From contig WPIO01000186.1 of assembly GCA_009760855.2 (NCBI GenBank), positions 1 to 64,000 of the forward strand: a stretch of 64,000 nt of DNA, in the 5' to 3' direction. Both the position numbers and the translations under genes were made by a program. The DNA is from Cristatella mucedo. Taxonomy: Eukaryota > Bryozoa > Phylactolaemata > Cristatellidae. The notes beneath the pieces were generated by a model. The model saw only the letters and a program-made list of their open reading frames with translations, searched no databases and had not been told where the DNA came from. This document shows positions 20,499 to 33,449 of the stretch, in pieces. Positions within the stretch are counted from its first letter, which is position 1, and each line of letters starts with the position of its first letter.

Positions 20499-20689
20499 CT
20501 ATGGTCGGCCCGTGTAAGACGAGCGTGGAGCGTATGTACGGGAAGCGAATAACGAAGAAGGGGAAAGGGCTGCTGCTGCTGTGTGTGCCTGCTGCTGCTG
20601 CTAAAATAATAGCGAGCGCCTCACCTGCAGCAAATGCTTATACAACATACAAGCACGAAAAACAGCATTCAACAGCATGAACAAGATCC

Positions 20690-22210
20690 AACCGTTCGTA
20701 GAGGGCGAGGCACTCTTCGATTAAGTTAAGCATAAAAGCAAGAAGCGAATGATTAAAAACGCCAAGGAGGCTCCACAGGAGGCGTTTCTGGCTATTGAAG
20801 GCCGCGGTTGAGGTCGTCCACTCTGAAGGCCGAGTCCTGCAGTAGGGCGAGCTCGTATTTATGCATCACCTCAAGAGCAAGCTCAGGCCGGCGATGCTAG
20901 ACTTAGGCCGTGCCGCAAGCTAGTCACTTCTTCACAACCAATTTTCTTAATAGACTGCCATACAGTATAGTGCCACAAATAAGGCTTAGCCGAGCAATGC
21001 AACGCTAGCGACCGCACTGAAATGAGCCAGGGTTCTACTGGCTATACCGCGAGGGCACACACGTCCTACGGCAGCGTCCCTCTAGCCAACTTGAGCGACG
21101 CCCGCTACCATCGTCGAAGAGCTTACCGTCCGCCGGCAACTTAGACTCCGAGCTCTAATGCAGCGACTGTAAGCTAGGGTGGATCGGAAAAGCTCGGACG
21201 AGAGCTTGCAGCCGTGCTAGTGGGCTTGGCGGCTATCAAGAGCACGTGCAACTTCCGCACGCCCCAAGAATGGGCGCCGGGTTGTGTAGTGCTGACGGTG
21301 TTCGGGCTTTGGCCATCTAGGCGAAACCGTGCTAGCCGCAGAATTACACCAAATTCAAAAATGATCTCATTGAAATAGACAAGGCTCTGCGGCTGGCTGC
21401 GGCGTGGACAAGGTCTAGAGAGCCCCTTGTGTCGTACTGCTTCAGGCCGCAGCACCTTAGCAGGCCCCAGGCTCGATCGTCGAACATGACTCTCATCGGC
21501 GACGAAACTATTTCAGCAGTGATCGGTTGTGTATATCTCTACTGTGCGTATCCTTACTTGAGCAAACTGATGTTATCTTTACTTAAAAGGCTGCCCGCCG
21601 CTGTCCACACACACACACACACACACCGTACCGTCTGACCTGAACTACCTTGAACATTGGTGCCAATCAGCCTTTTCTTGGCCGTTGGACAGTGTGACCT
21701 AAGATTCGTTATAGAGGACAGATTACTGTCCGTGTTCTTCTCGCCATGAGAGGCATTGTCGTACTTTGTCGTTACTATATCATCAGGCACCGATTTTTCA
21801 ATGTCATTTGGCTAAAATTGTGGCTGATTTATGCTACTTGTAGTTTATCGGTCGTTGGGATTTACTGCATTTTCATTCCTACTACGGCCAGTTTATGGCC
21901 TAGTGTTATTTATGGCCCAGCAGAGTTTAAGGCGTCGGATTTTATTTCTGGGCTTATGCGAATCACGGCGGTAATTATGAATGACTGGCTGCAGAGCGCA
22001 GTTACGTCCAGGAAGCCGGGCAGAGGATTCGCACGCCGACCCGTCTGCGTGAATAAACGCCTGTTTAACTACGCTTCGGGTTCCGAGTGGTGCTATCTAG
22101 CCGCAGTTTAGAGGCTATCAAACTTCGAAAGCTCTCAAAGGTATCCATAGTTTGACTTGCTATGAATGGGTTAGAGTGCGGTAGCAGTGGCTAGCGTCGC
22201 GATTAAGTGA
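20690..22210 (+). pseudogene. Decayed second Ty3/gypsy copy (gag and protease)
   Basis: This is collinear with 11200-12350. The gag match begins at gagggcgaggcact (about 20700), with gaaggccgcg blocks and AMPDF-like remains. The protease end is at 21680-21800 (gttggacagtgtgacct, ggcaccgatttttcaatg), and a match to 12300-12350 lies at about 22170-22200. It has many stops. About 330 bases of unmatched, fairly GC-rich sequence (21800-22130) separate the last two pieces. A (CA)n run lies at about 21606-21626. Confidence 0.6.
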
Positions 22211-23580
22211 AAGTAAACGCAGTTAATCGCGATTAATTAATAATCGCAATTAAGTGAAAGTTTATCGTGAAGGCTGTATAATAAGCCATAGTCCTGCGAT
22301 AAGCGAGGAATTAGGATTCAAGGGTCGTGCCAGGAGCATTGGAACTAATGTGCACACTAGGCGGCACAGCTATTAGTGTACGTCGTTGCCACTGTTGAAC
22401 GCCAGCAACCGTTCACTGGTGTTCATTAGACTGGGATGCAATACGGATATAGACTTGATATGCTAAAGTATGAGTGCTCGCCGTCGCTACCGTGTTTCTG
22501 CAGCTGTCAGAAAATTGCACGGGTCAGTGCGACACCTACATGTAACTAACCGCACTACAAGGTACAGGCGTTACCGGTCATTTGTCGTACTTCGGCTGAC
22601 ACCGGCGCCGTTGCGAACGCTTCGTTTGTGACCTAGTTTCAACCGAACGTAGAAGCCGCACGCCAAGTTTGTAACGCTGCCAATTGGTGTGGATTACGAG
22701 CTCAAGTCGTAAGAAGCTTTACTAATTAATGTAGCTTCTCGCTGTACCACTAACGTTTAAGCGCTCACCTGCAAGCTAACGCTCACCACAACTTACCGTG
22801 CAGGGCCCGTGACATGATTTATCTGCTAACCACAAACTCCCTCACCTGGTAAGATAGCTATACTCATACCCCTGGTCTCACGACTTGAGTTGAGTGTATA
22901 CACTTACAGCAGATAGATTTCCGTATTTTCCCGGGCCGTTGCAGGTGATTGCCGCCCATTGCTCTTGCATGTTCGTCCAAGATTAGTTGATAGGATGCGG
23001 TTGCACATTTAATACACTGCCGAGCAAATAAATTTCATCTCCTCCCACCAGCTTTATTTGTAATTGTAACAGAAAATCATAAATAGCTGTATTTTATCGG
23101 GCAATTGCCGTCCTTGCCATAGATTGCTCAAAGTTAAACACAAAAAAGGACAGCATGTGCACTCACAGTGAGCGTTGTGTGGTAGGATCATTACAAATTC
23201 GAACAGCCAATTTACATCAAATTTTAACCAGATTGTTGCTGAGACTGGACTATTGCTATGCATTGCCCTCGATTGTGCCTTGGACGGTTGTATAAAAAGA
23301 TGTAGCTGCACTTTTAATGCATTGTAATGCAATACGTGAGGAAAGTTGGAGGTTCTCTCAGCGACTGTTGATCCTTTGTAACTGTCCGTTATGGATTGCC
23401 GTGTTTCCCGGGCCATTGCCTTCGATTGCCGCGCGTAGCCGTCGATTGATTGGGCGCCATGGGTGAAAATTATTCGCCGACACAGGTACATGTTGCGTGG
23501 AATGAAAGTAGCAGTTGATTGCAGCCAATGAGCGAGCAGTTGATTGGCCCATTATTCTTTTTAACGCTGGGCCTCCAACT
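22211..23580. other. No gene recognised; internal repeats
   Basis: A local repeat of attaagtgaaagt occurs at about 22204 and 22249, with cgcgattaa units between. A diverged direct repeat pair occurs at about 22930-22980 and 23395-23450 (cccgggcc-ttgc...gattgccg). It may be non-coding remains of an LTR element. No exon could be supported. Confidence 0.35.
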
Positions 23581-23586
23581 CTGTAC

Positions 23587-24026
23587 GGTTATTGAGCCAC
23601 ACAGCTTTCATTTTACAAACACTAGTAAGACCCTACCAAGCTCGGTAGAGCACCTATTTCCGGCAAGTTTCTATTCTAGAACCTTTTGCTTGTGATGTGA
23701 ACAACCACCGACTGAACTTCAATTCCAATGCTATGATGATGAATCTCGGTATGAGATATTTCTTAAGAATACTGGCCTAGCCGTTTGTGAGAAACCGTTA
23801 GAAACTTGGTAGTTTCGTAACGAGTGTGATGTCAAAGCTATGAAAGTTGATATATCGGCCAGCACCTGTACCATTTGAGGAGACCACAAAACTGGGAAAG
23901 AATACAATGTCTTCACGCTTGTGTCCAGCGATGATGGCAACAGAGATGATTGGTTCTTCGAGAACTTTAAGAAAGAGCATAATAAAGGTCCGGCAAACTT
24001 AAAGAAAGAGCGTGCAAAAGCCCAGG
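23587..24026 (+). pseudogene. Exon of unrecognised domain (copy D), with stops
   Basis: A single frame can be followed for about 145 codons with only three stops, ending at a GGTAAGT donor in phase 1. That is the phase used by the receptor exons. Readable parts are SVEHLFPASFYS, ELQFQCYDDESRYEIFLK, TGLAVCEKPLETW, ECDVKAMKVDISASTCTI and DDWFFENFKKEHNK. The paralogue is at 35170-35602. In copy E the same exon lies just upstream of receptor pseudogene C, so this is probably an N-terminal ectodomain exon of the same family. The fold is not recognised, and three stops make it a pseudogene. Confidence 0.42.
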
Positions 24027-24149
24027 GTAAGTTACTGCATGTACCTCAATACTTGTTTAATTGTCAATGGTAAAAAAAAATTCTAGCTCATTAAACAGCC
24101 TCTTTTTGTATAGTGACAGAAGAGCCTTTACGGCTATCTCCACCGCTTG

Positions 24150-24245
24150 CAGTGGCGATAAAGGATCGCCCAACACAGGAATCAAACCCACGACCTCGGG
24201 ACCAAGGTCGTGGAAGCAACCGCCTTACCTAGTGTGCCATCATGG
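24150..24245 (-). mobile_element. tRNA-like SINE fragment (second family), antisense
   Basis: The minus strand reads an A-box-like segment and a B-box-like GGGTTTGATTCC, followed by the gcaagcggtggagat region. It is inserted in the intron after pseudo-exon D and is absent at the same place in copy E. Confidence 0.45.
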
Positions 24246-24499
24246 TAGCAATGCAAGTGTTGCATTCATAAAAATCGCCGAGAAATCAGTGAAATTTCTT
24301 ACCAAAAAATTAAGCCCCGGGTAAGTTAATGCACGCACCTCCATACTTGTTTAATTTTCAAAAAGTCAGTGAAATTGTTAACTTGAACTATTATCTACAT
24401 TTTTGTTGCCGTTGCTGCTCCTACTCCTGTTTAAAATATATATTAGCCAATGTAACTGCATCATTTGTGTAGCAGCAACAGGGCCTTGATGTCGTGAAA

Positions 24500-25420
24500 T
24501 TTATTGGCATTAGGCTATAGAGGATCGCCAGCTTCAAAATTCAAACCCGCGACCGTGGTAGTGAATAATTGTAATTATCATTATAATGCACTTGATAAAG
24601 CACCCCCAGAGAACTCAATCTCTTTCTATGCGCTTTACATTTGCTGCAAGGGAACCGCTATTGAATGGTGAGCAATATAACGCTTACTGAACAACATCAA
24701 TACCATGGTTAGGGGTGACATGCACAGGGTCAGCATTCAAGTGTGGTCACTGGCAGCATGCACAGGGTCAGCACGCTTAAGCACGTAAAAGACACATCAA
24801 AAGGACCCACTAAACGCTGTCCTAAATAGGTGTATTTGTAATTTATTTTTAAGTGTGGTCAAGTAAGGGATGTCGTGACGCAAGTCGGGAGTGAATTCAA
24901 GACTTTGGGAGCATAAGGATTAGAGGTTTGTACAAGGTTTAGGTAAACTGCCGGATTCGGAAAAATGAGTGGTGCGATGCTTGGTCTGATGGGAGAGTTG
25001 ATCTGACAGATAGGGTAGAGACAAAGATTGACGTGACCTAAAAGTGGGCGACGAAAACTTTAAGTCAATCCGTTGCTTGTCTCGTAGCTAGTTCGGGTTG
25101 ACGTGAAGTGGTGCGATAATGGCAATGGTGAAGCTCACTACAGACTATCCTGGCTGCAGAGCTTTGCACAAGCTGTAAGCCCCTAATTGTACATGCCGGC
25201 GGGACAGCAAGCTGTGAGTTCCAAAAGTCAAGACGGGACGTCACGAATTCATGGATCAACTTAGATATGATATCGTTATCAGAACACGCCTGAATGTTAA
25301 CAATTTTACGTGGCTGAAAGTAGGCAGACTTGACTGTGGAGCTCATGTGGTCGTCTGACGAAAGGTCACTTTGGATCACGGTATCAAGATTTCGCGTAGT
25401 TTAGACAGGAGATACGCTGG
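24500..25420 (-). mobile_element. tRNA-like SINE fragment plus L2-like LINE 3' part, antisense
   Basis: 24500-24560 is an antisense B-box-type SINE piece. From about 24580 there is an antisense family 1 tail and hairpin, then coding remains up to about 25420 (SARNL-type region, LDFWNSQLAVPPACTIRGLQ, then LVQSSAARIVC). The same insertion starts at 35890 in copy E, so it predates the D/E duplication. Confidence 0.7.
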
Positions 25421-25724
25421 CAGAGACCTAAGCCTTAGAGAAGATCTTACCTCCTGGGCTATCACTGTTCTTCCGAGCCTAGGATTACTAGATGTGCTTT
25501 TTATTTCAAGTACTTAATATTTATTGTCCAAACCTAAACGATTTTGAATCAAAACAGTTAATCAAGACCGAGACAACAAAAATATTTCTTATTAAATAAT
25601 AACATTGTTGGACTAAGGTATTTAGGCAGTAGCACAATCATTGAGACTGCATTTAACCAACTCATCGCAGGCTAATTGTAGATGGAATACCAGTGGGATT
25701 GATTCACTATCTCGGGAGCCGTTG

Positions 25725-25880
25725 GTGAGCCGTGATAGCAGGCTAGCTAAGGCGGTTGCTTTTCACGGCCTCGGTGTCGAGGTCATTGGTTCAAAACCTC
25801 CGGTGTGCAATCCTTTATGGCCACTGCAAGTGGTGGTGATAGCTTTCAAGGCTCTGCTGTTGCTATAGAAAAGAGGTATT
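25725..25880 (+). mobile_element. tRNA-like SINE (second family)
   Basis: A-box-like ctaaggcggttgcttttcac, B-box-like GGTTCAAAACC, then a body with ccactgcaagtggtggtgat and an end gctctgctgttgctatagaa. Relatives are at 37840-37985 and 59610-59760. Confidence 0.5.
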
Positions 25881-25899
25881 TAAATCATCTTACGCAACC

Positions 25900-26160
25900 C
25901 CAACTAATATCTTGTTGTCACATATGGCTCACGCTTTTTAGAAATCCTGAGCTGCCACTTCCATGCTACTCACTACCTCAACTGCTCACCTGATTCTGCT
26001 GTGCTTCTCACTTTCTCTTTGCTGCGTGAGATGAGGTCGGTTGGCTCCCGAATGCGTACCCATAGCTGCTTAGGCTGTGAGTGTGCTATACAAAACTTTC
26101 CTCAGCGACACCCACTTAGTCTTTATGGCTTTGTGGAGTTGCAGACGTAGATACATCTAA
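25900..26160 (+). mobile_element. Family 2 non-LTR 3' end
   Basis: This matches the reverse complement of 39870-40130: ctactcactacctcaactgc, tctttgctgcgtgagatga, gcttaggctgtgagtgtgct, ending gcagacgtagatacat. It is 5' truncated. Confidence 0.65.
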
Positions 26161-26444
26161 CCTGACGGAATCGTGCAGGACCTTGAAAGAGTCGCTCTCC
26201 ATGTCGGCTTTTCAAAAATTGATATCTCGAGTGCAAATTTTCTCAGCTTCAAACGATGAAAAGACTTCTTTCCTCGGGTCTTTGGAATAAAACGACGTTT
26301 TTCTTTGAAAAACCTGCCGTGTAATACTGAAATATATAGAAAAAGAGGTCGAAGCGGCATTAAAAGTCTTTTTAATGAGTAGCTAATGTCTTTAACTCCA
26401 TGTGCTACGATATGTGAACTAAAAGTTTCAGAAACCAGGAAAAT

Positions 26445-27400
26445 GTAAAATAATAATAATAATTCACTCGATAAGCACCCTCGGAGAACCCAATCTCTTT
26501 CGGGGCATGTAAATTTCCTGAAAAGGAAGCACGATCGAATGGTTAGATGTAGCATGCTCAATAAAGAACAATAATAGCACGGGGTTTACATGTTAGGCGT
26601 AACACGTACTAGGTCAGAATGCACATATGGTTAGTAGCAGCATGTATAGTGTCAGCGCGAAACAGCACATATAGGTCACACCACAGGGACCACTAAATGC
26701 TGTCATACATAGCAGCGTTTGTAAGTTCTTTTAAACGTGGTCGAGTCACGGGTAGTCGTGACACAAGTCGGAGTGAGTTCCAGGATTGGGAGCATACGAA
26801 CTAAACGTACTGTCTCCGAAGGGTTTGAGGTTTTTACAAGGTAAAGATAAGCTTAAAAGTCCCAAAAGCCAGTGGTACTATGCTTAGCGTGGTGGGGAAG
26901 TAGATCTGATAGGTTGGCTGAAAATGAAGGGACCTAGAATTTAAGGACAAAACTTGGAAGTCCATTCGTCGCCTGACTGGGAGCCAGCACAGGTTGGCAA
27001 GAAATCTTTAGACGTGGCAACTGCTCATGACAGACACGCCAAGCTGCAGAGTAACACCAGTGATAAGCGCCTGATAGCACAAGCCGGTAGACTAGTAAAC
27101 AGTGAGCTGCCAAGGTCAGATATTGTGTCACAAATCCTTGGATAAATTTAGAAGTGGTATCCCTGTCTATACAAGCAGAATATTTACCAATTACGTGCAG
27201 CTAGAAATAGGCATACTTGATTGTGGAGTCGATCTGGCCGTCTCGACGAAAGGTCACTTTGGAACATGACACCTAGAGTTCGTGCAGATTAAACCGGAGA
27301 AGTGCTGGCAGAGCTAATTTTGAACGTTATTAGTTCCAACTTCTGGATTACACTTGATTCGTCCATAACTAGTAAGTTGCTTTTACCATCATTCAATTTA
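26445..27400 (-). mobile_element. L2-like LINE 3' part, antisense
   Basis: AAT repeats (26445-26462) and a worn hairpin lead into family 1 3' non-coding and coding remains to about 27400 (NSAA, SARN-type regions). It is heavily mutated and 5' truncated. Confidence 0.65.
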
Positions 27401-27529
27401 AGACAATGGGGATATATCAACGGAAACTTTCTTCAGCTGTAAGCCAACAAACGGCTTTTTCGCCCCTATTTACTCTACATTGGGAAAAGCTGAGCGCATC
27501 CAGTTTTGAACACAACTTTTCTGTCCTCA

Positions 27530-30500
27530 GAAGCTAAACTGAAATGTATCTGCCTTTGTAAAACTACTAAGCTCCTATAAACATGTGGGTGTTACGATGG
27601 AGAGTTTTGCATACCACACTCAAAGTATAAGCGGCTTTTGGCACGCATTTCGTAGCCAATAAACTTCATCTCACGCAACAAAGAGAAATTGAGAAGCACA
27701 GCAGAGACACGAGAGCAGTTGAGGTAGTGAGTAGCAGGGAAGTAGCAGCCCAGAACGGCTGAAAAAGAAGGGACCATAGCTGGAAACAGGAGAGTATTTG
27801 TCGTTGGGTAAGAATCGTGGAAGCGAGGTCCACAGTCTAGGGCATGCAGAGCTAAAGCTTCTGTCGGCAACGGTCTTTAAGTAGAGGAATGAAGGAGCTA
27901 ATTTGTTGTTCCTTTAGGACCTGAGGGCACAAGGAGGCTGGAATTGGTGCAGCAATTCAGCTATATATGAAGGTGCCAAGCCTTTACGAGCCTTGTGGGT
28001 ACGCAGAACTTTTCTCTGTATCTTTTGATCAACAGGCAGCCATCCTAGCTCTTGTAGCACAGCAGACACGTAGTCAATGTTCTGGGACTTGGAAATTAGC
28101 CCTACAGCCATATTCGTAGCCAGCTGCAGTTATCTAGTTGCTTTCTTTGGTAGCCCAGCTAAAAAAAAATTACAAGAATCAAGCTAATACCGAACTAAGG
28201 AGCTAGGTAAAGTTTCTACAAGCCACCGTGGAAGACAGCTCCTAATCTAAGAAAGGGATAGGATGTGATGGCTAGCTGTGGAAGCAGTCTTCTGAATGAG
28301 CTTTTGGAATTTAGGCAGCTGCCAAAAATGACGCCTAAATTTCAAGCACGTGGTGAAGGTCGCACAACAGCCCCTACTACTAGAACTACAAAGCCTTCTA
28401 ATCCAGCCACGCGCTTGTCCTATGAGCAGCAGCTCGATTTATCGGTTCATCTCGCTCAACAAAAAAGAAAACATGGGGAAGAAAAGATGGAAAACATAGC
28501 TGATTCAAGACGGTGGATGAGGTAGTGAGTAGCATGGAAGTAGTAGCCCTGGACCACACTGGATTGGAGGGGGCCACAGTTGGCAGTAGTAGAGTAGTTT
28601 TCGTCGTTTAAGAATTGTGGAAGTGGGTTCAGCAGTCTTAAACCTTGAAGCAAAAACTTGTGCTTTCGTTGCCAATGGTCTTAGCAGAGAAATGAAACAC
28701 CAAATTTCCATACAGAAGCCTAGGACATGAGGAATTTGAAACTGGTGCAGCTGCTCAACTAATTATGAAGGAGAATATGCATGGCACACCTTGTGAACCA
28801 CTAGAATGTTTTAAATAGCGTTTCAGCCGTAGTCATTGCTAAGTTTGCCTAGCGTTTTTTCTTTAGCCCAGCCGAGGGAGATTTAAAAAATCTACAGAGT
28901 CAAAACTAAGGAGCTATTAGATTTTTTTTTGCAAAAGAACGTGGTAGACGGTTCATAATCTCAGACAGTGGTCGAAAATGATGGCTAGCTGTAGAAACAG
29001 TCTTATTAACGAATCTGTCCAAAAATTATTCTTGATGAAGGTTTCATAGTTTAAGCAGTAGTCCAAGGTGAAACCAAAGTTTGAGCACCATATGACGGTC
29101 CAGCAGCACTATCACTTATTAGAAGAGTAAAGTCTTCTAGTACAGCGACTCGCTTCGGTTTGGAAATGAGAAGCAGTTTTTTATCGTTGTTAAGAGAAAG
29201 TCGCCAACGCATATTTTTGAATGCTTGCCAGACAAGAAATAGGTTTATCCGTCAATGCTGCACATTCCGATGGTTTCAATGACAAATACAGCTGTGCATC
29301 GTCAGCATAAAATTGATAGCCTAATCCGCTGTCAAGATTCACTTTTTTGCAGAGGTTGAGTAAGAATAGAGAGCAAATACCGATAACGGACCTTTGAGGG
29401 ATCTGACGGGTGACTTGATTATGCTTAGATACTACCTGATACCCATATGGTAATAATAATAGTAATAATATTAATAAATTTGTGTAGCACCGTCAGAGAG
29501 CTGAATTACTATCACTTTAAAGAAGCTGCATATTAAGCGTAATGATATGTTTGGTGGTAAAACCCTGAAGAACTAGGCACAGCAAGCAGTAGGCACGAGA
29601 GAGTAAGCAGGTGCATGCGCAAGAAGGATGAATAACAGATGCCCTTGAAACAAGATCAGAAAAGTACGAATTAAACCATGATAGGGACTCATGTGCCAGG
29701 CCAATCTTTCGTTCAATCAATCGCTCAAGTAGGATATCGTGATCACTAGTGTCGAAGGCAACTGATATATCTAGAAGTGCTAGGGCGGTGACATTCCCGT
29801 AATTGTGTCTGCATGGAGTCATTTGTCATACGAAGGGAGAGCGCTTTCAAAGAAGTACAGTGCTAGATCCCGTTTGAAATTTTTCTTTAATTTCATTTTC
29901 TTTTGGTGGTACCTACTACCTGCTGCGACACTTTTTTTTATAGAATCTTTGACAGAAAAGAAAGTAGGGAAACTGGTTAATAGTGTGCAACGATATTTTA
30001 ATCCGTTCCAGGCGTTTTCTGTGTCGGTTTAACAATGGCCTATTTGAACGACCAAAGTACAACAACTTTCATCGAAGAAGCATTTAAATCTTGTTCATGA
30101 CTGTGCTAAGTTGGTCTGCCAGTGAAGACCACATAGATGATGTGACAGAGTCTTCAGGAGATGAGCTCTTTTTAGTAGACCTAGTTAAACTAAACACATC
30201 GCATGCAGAAATCTCGGAAAATCTTCTAACGAAGTTAACAGGCTTGCGATTCGGCAGTAGCTTTATTCGGAAAGAGCCTTGTGGTGGCACGAATATGAAC
30301 AATCGGGACAGTGGAGATAGCCATAACAGTTTTAGCTGAGATGTTATTACTTAGTGGGATAGACCTTTCAGTATCGGACAGCAAATTATTTACTGTCTTA
30401 TAAATATGTTTTGGTCTGACTGGCTGGACTTTCGTTTCCGAGTGAAAAAAAAAGCCCTGGCTTTTCTAAACTCCCGGTTGTAGACTCAAAGGAAGTCTTT

Positions 30501-30720
30501 GAAATTGACGGCACCTTCACCAGACCTAGACTTCTTAAATGGCGTTCAAGCCCGTGCTTAATGTGATGAATCTTTAAAGCATTTTTGTAAATGAAATTAC
30601 AATCCACGACTATGCACACGTACAGAAGGTCTGGGAGCATTTTCTTCAAGAGCACTCCTGGTGTCATGTTCACTGCATCAATGCGGGTATCAAAACTGTC
30701 GGATTAGTTTGAATACGGAT
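27530..30720 (-). mobile_element. Family 2 non-LTR element, decayed
   Basis: The minus strand follows the family 2 order backwards from 30720. First comes the linker after the endonuclease (DAVNM, KNALKIHHIKHGLERHL). Then come SSSPEDSVTSSMWSSLADQL (about 30160), ALLDISVAFDTSDHDILLER (about 29740) and the FYADD area (about 29300, damaged). The C-terminal KVLRTHKARKGLAPSYIAEL is at about 28000, and the 3' end at about 27560. Many stops. The catalytic reverse transcriptase core is mutated beyond reading in places. Confidence 0.7.
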
Positions 30721-30839
30721 TAGGATGACCTGCCTGTCATAAGTATTTCACAAATTTGTCTTGGTCAATGCATTGTAATTTTTTTCGCCAGACGATAAAG
30801 CCATGTTTTTAAAAATTAGGATTTTTGTAAAATGTTTTG

Positions 30840-31310
30840 CCCTTTTTTCAGATGCTTCGCAGAAGCTCCCACCGGTTGCACATTTATGGCTGATTGGATT
30901 ATTATAATGTTTCTAAATAGGTCTACTAACAAAGGTTTGTCTCCTGAAGACCTCATACAATCATCTATGTGGTTTTCACTCAGAGACCGATGTAGCCGAT
31001 CCACAACTAAGTTATGTTATGCTATTTCGGAAAGAGGGGACTCATATCCTTCAAATCGGTATTAGATTTTGAGGTCCTTGCAAACAATCGCCCAGTATCC
31101 CTTTTTTTTGTCAAAGATTGTTGTTAAATGAATTACTAAGTAGCTGACAGCAAACATTGGAAATCATGAAATGTGAAACAAAACTTTAATCAAGGTTCAA
31201 GTGTCCACACTTAACTCATTCAAACTGCTCTCCTCCATGTAAACAATGACATCCTATGTAGCGAAGATGACTGGAATGCTGCCGTCCTAACGTCCGACTT
31301 ACACAATATT
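30840..31310 (+). mobile_element. Family 2 fragment, sense
   Basis: This matches 42800-43230: the frame with LNRSTNKGLSPEDLIQSSMW, then the region around tcaaactgctctcctcc and acaatgacatcctatg. It continues after an antisense insertion at 32480-32910. It sits head to head with the minus element ending at 30720. Confidence 0.55.
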
Positions 31311-31559
31311 GATCAACGACCGATCTGGTTCTTAATTCTTACCAGATGCCTTACATGTTATACCTCTCTATATACCTGGGTTGCTTCAAACTCTATACAA
31401 TAGGCAATGCAATACAATACATATACAATAGTTCGACTGAAGCTCATTTAGGCCTAAATTGGGTTTAGAAGTGTGAGAATCTATCACATGGTTTCTTTTT
31501 TGTTCCAACGATTTTCGTTATGATTTTCGCTATAATGCGTTTACACACTTTATAGCAAT

Positions 31560-32050
31560 AATTAAAATAAAAAAAAAATTTTGATGGAGCGTCTTCAGAG
31601 AACTCAATCTCTTTCTAGGAGTTTCACATTTGCTGGAAAGTTAGCATGGTCAAATGGCTAGAAATAGCAAGCTCAATAAACAACAAGAATAACATGGTTT
31701 GGTGTGACATGAACAGAATCAGCATGCAAGTGTGGTTAGTGACAGCATGCCCAGTGTCAGCACGCATAAGCACATAAATGAGGAATCACAGCGACTCACT
31801 AGATGCCGTGCTAAATAGAATAGTTTTAAGTTCCTTTTTTAATGCGGTCTAGCCACATGACATCATGACTTAAGTCGGGAGTGAGTTCCAGGCTTTGGGA
31901 GCATGCGAACTAAATGAACGTTTTCCGAAGGATTTCAGGTTTGTACGAGGTATAGATAAATAGTTAGATTCCGAAAACTTGGAAAAAAATGAATTGTCAG
32001 ATAGGTTTCAGCTGGTTTGAACAAAACTCCCCCACTGGAACTGCTCTAAT
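31560..32050 (-). mobile_element. L2-like 3' end inserted in family 2 fragment
   Basis: The antisense family 1 end runs from an A-rich remnant of the tail at 31566, through the worn hairpin and 3' non-coding region, to about 31990. It lies between two sense family 2 pieces (30840-31310 and 32480-32910). Confidence 0.65.
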
Positions 32051-32479
32051 TTGTCTGTGACCAAACACATTTTGTGTGCAGCAGTGATGACCGGTATTGG
32101 TATCGTGGCAGTATTGGATCTGTTGTGTTCTTTCCTATCAATCACAAAATCCTACTTGAAACTATTCAAAACATCGACCTATCAAAACTGACAGCACTCT
32201 ACGCGCGTTTTTGCAAACCAATGCAAAGATATTATTTTTCGTTCGAACTATCGAAAACAGCTGCAACTCTTACTGAGCTGGTCCGCATGATTTGGGATGT
32301 ACGTTTGTTTTGTATGAAAACGTAATACGTATCAATTGTGCTAAGTTTTGTGCTGTTGCGATTTGGCTTGACTACTCAGTAGCCAAGAAGACGATTTACA
32401 TAATCGAATTGGTCATTTATTTAGTTATAATAGTGGTATTCGATTCTCGATCTGGTGAACTTGTTTACCACCAGCAATA

Positions 32480-32910
32480 AAAAACTGAATGCTTGTCTTA
32501 GAGACATTGGATCCTGAATGTCGGCAAGTCTCCTATAACTAAACGAAAATAACGCCAAAATTGCTATTCATAGGCCACCCAAAGTCTGCGGTGAAGTAGG
32601 AGACTTTGAGTCCTTTTTCAGTCTTGGATCAGAGTATATCTTCTGGGGCACATTGTACAAATTTAAACTAGCCACCTGGTTTTGTCTAAGCTGCAGTATG
32701 GTGGTTATATTTTAGCTAGGATACCAAAGAGAACCTTCAGACAGCTGCAGCTGGTGATGAATGTGACTTCATTGTTAATAGAAACAATCCCAGAGATAAA
32801 GAAACGTGTCTCTTTTGTTGGAGGAGCTGCGTGGCTCTCGGTTTATGTAATAACAGAAAGAAAAGTTGTTATGGTGACCCAAAAGGCCAGGCACAGCTTG
32901 CCTCTTAATT
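32480..32910 (+). mobile_element. Family 2 fragment, continuation
   Basis: Matches 43580-44010: aaactgaatgcttg, ggatcctgaatgtcgg, catagg-ccacccaaa, and ttagctaggataccaaagag in the ARMPKKAI region. Stops throughout. Confidence 0.55.
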
Positions 32911-33069
32911 ATTGAAAGAAACCACTTCACAAGTTTCAGCCTCCTTATGCCTTAACGTTCTCCATTAAAAATACATAATCAGTTTCATGCCTAGGCTTAC
33001 AGATCGTTGGCGACAGAAGCCTTCTATATGCTAGTTTCAGACTAAGCAGCTTACTGAATTACTGTTAGT

Positions 33070-33440
33070 CTCTGTCTGTATATGTGAATGTATGGATGTA
33101 TGTGTCTACGTCTGTAACTGCACAATGCCACAGCCACTATGTGGGTGCTAAGCAGGAGAGTTTTATATAGCTTATTCACAGCCTAAGCGGCTTTCGGAAC
33201 GTATTCGGTAGCCAACAGACTTCACCTTATGCAACAAAGAGAAAGTGGAAACCATAGCACAGTGAGGAGAGCAGTTGAGGTAGTGAGTAACATGGAAGCA
33301 TCAGCTTTGAGCGGCTGGAAAATATGTGTCATAGTCGCCAGCAGGAGGGTTTATGTCGTTGTGTAACATTCGTAGAAGTGAGTTCCACAATCTTGAACCC
33401 ATAGAGCAAAAACTGTATAGCTTAAGGTGACGGGATCAAT
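33070..33440 (-). mobile_element. Family 2 3' end, antisense
   Basis: Matches the start of 39860-40240 (gtctgtaactgcaca, ggagagttttata, cctaagcggctttcgg, gcagttgaggtagtgag). It is 5' truncated. Confidence 0.65.
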
Positions 33441-33449
33441 TCTCCTGAT

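Noticed and set aside
26157-26561. 134-codon minus-strand ORF
   Set aside because: It overlaps an antisense L2 tail and AAT repeats and has no motif or paralogue.
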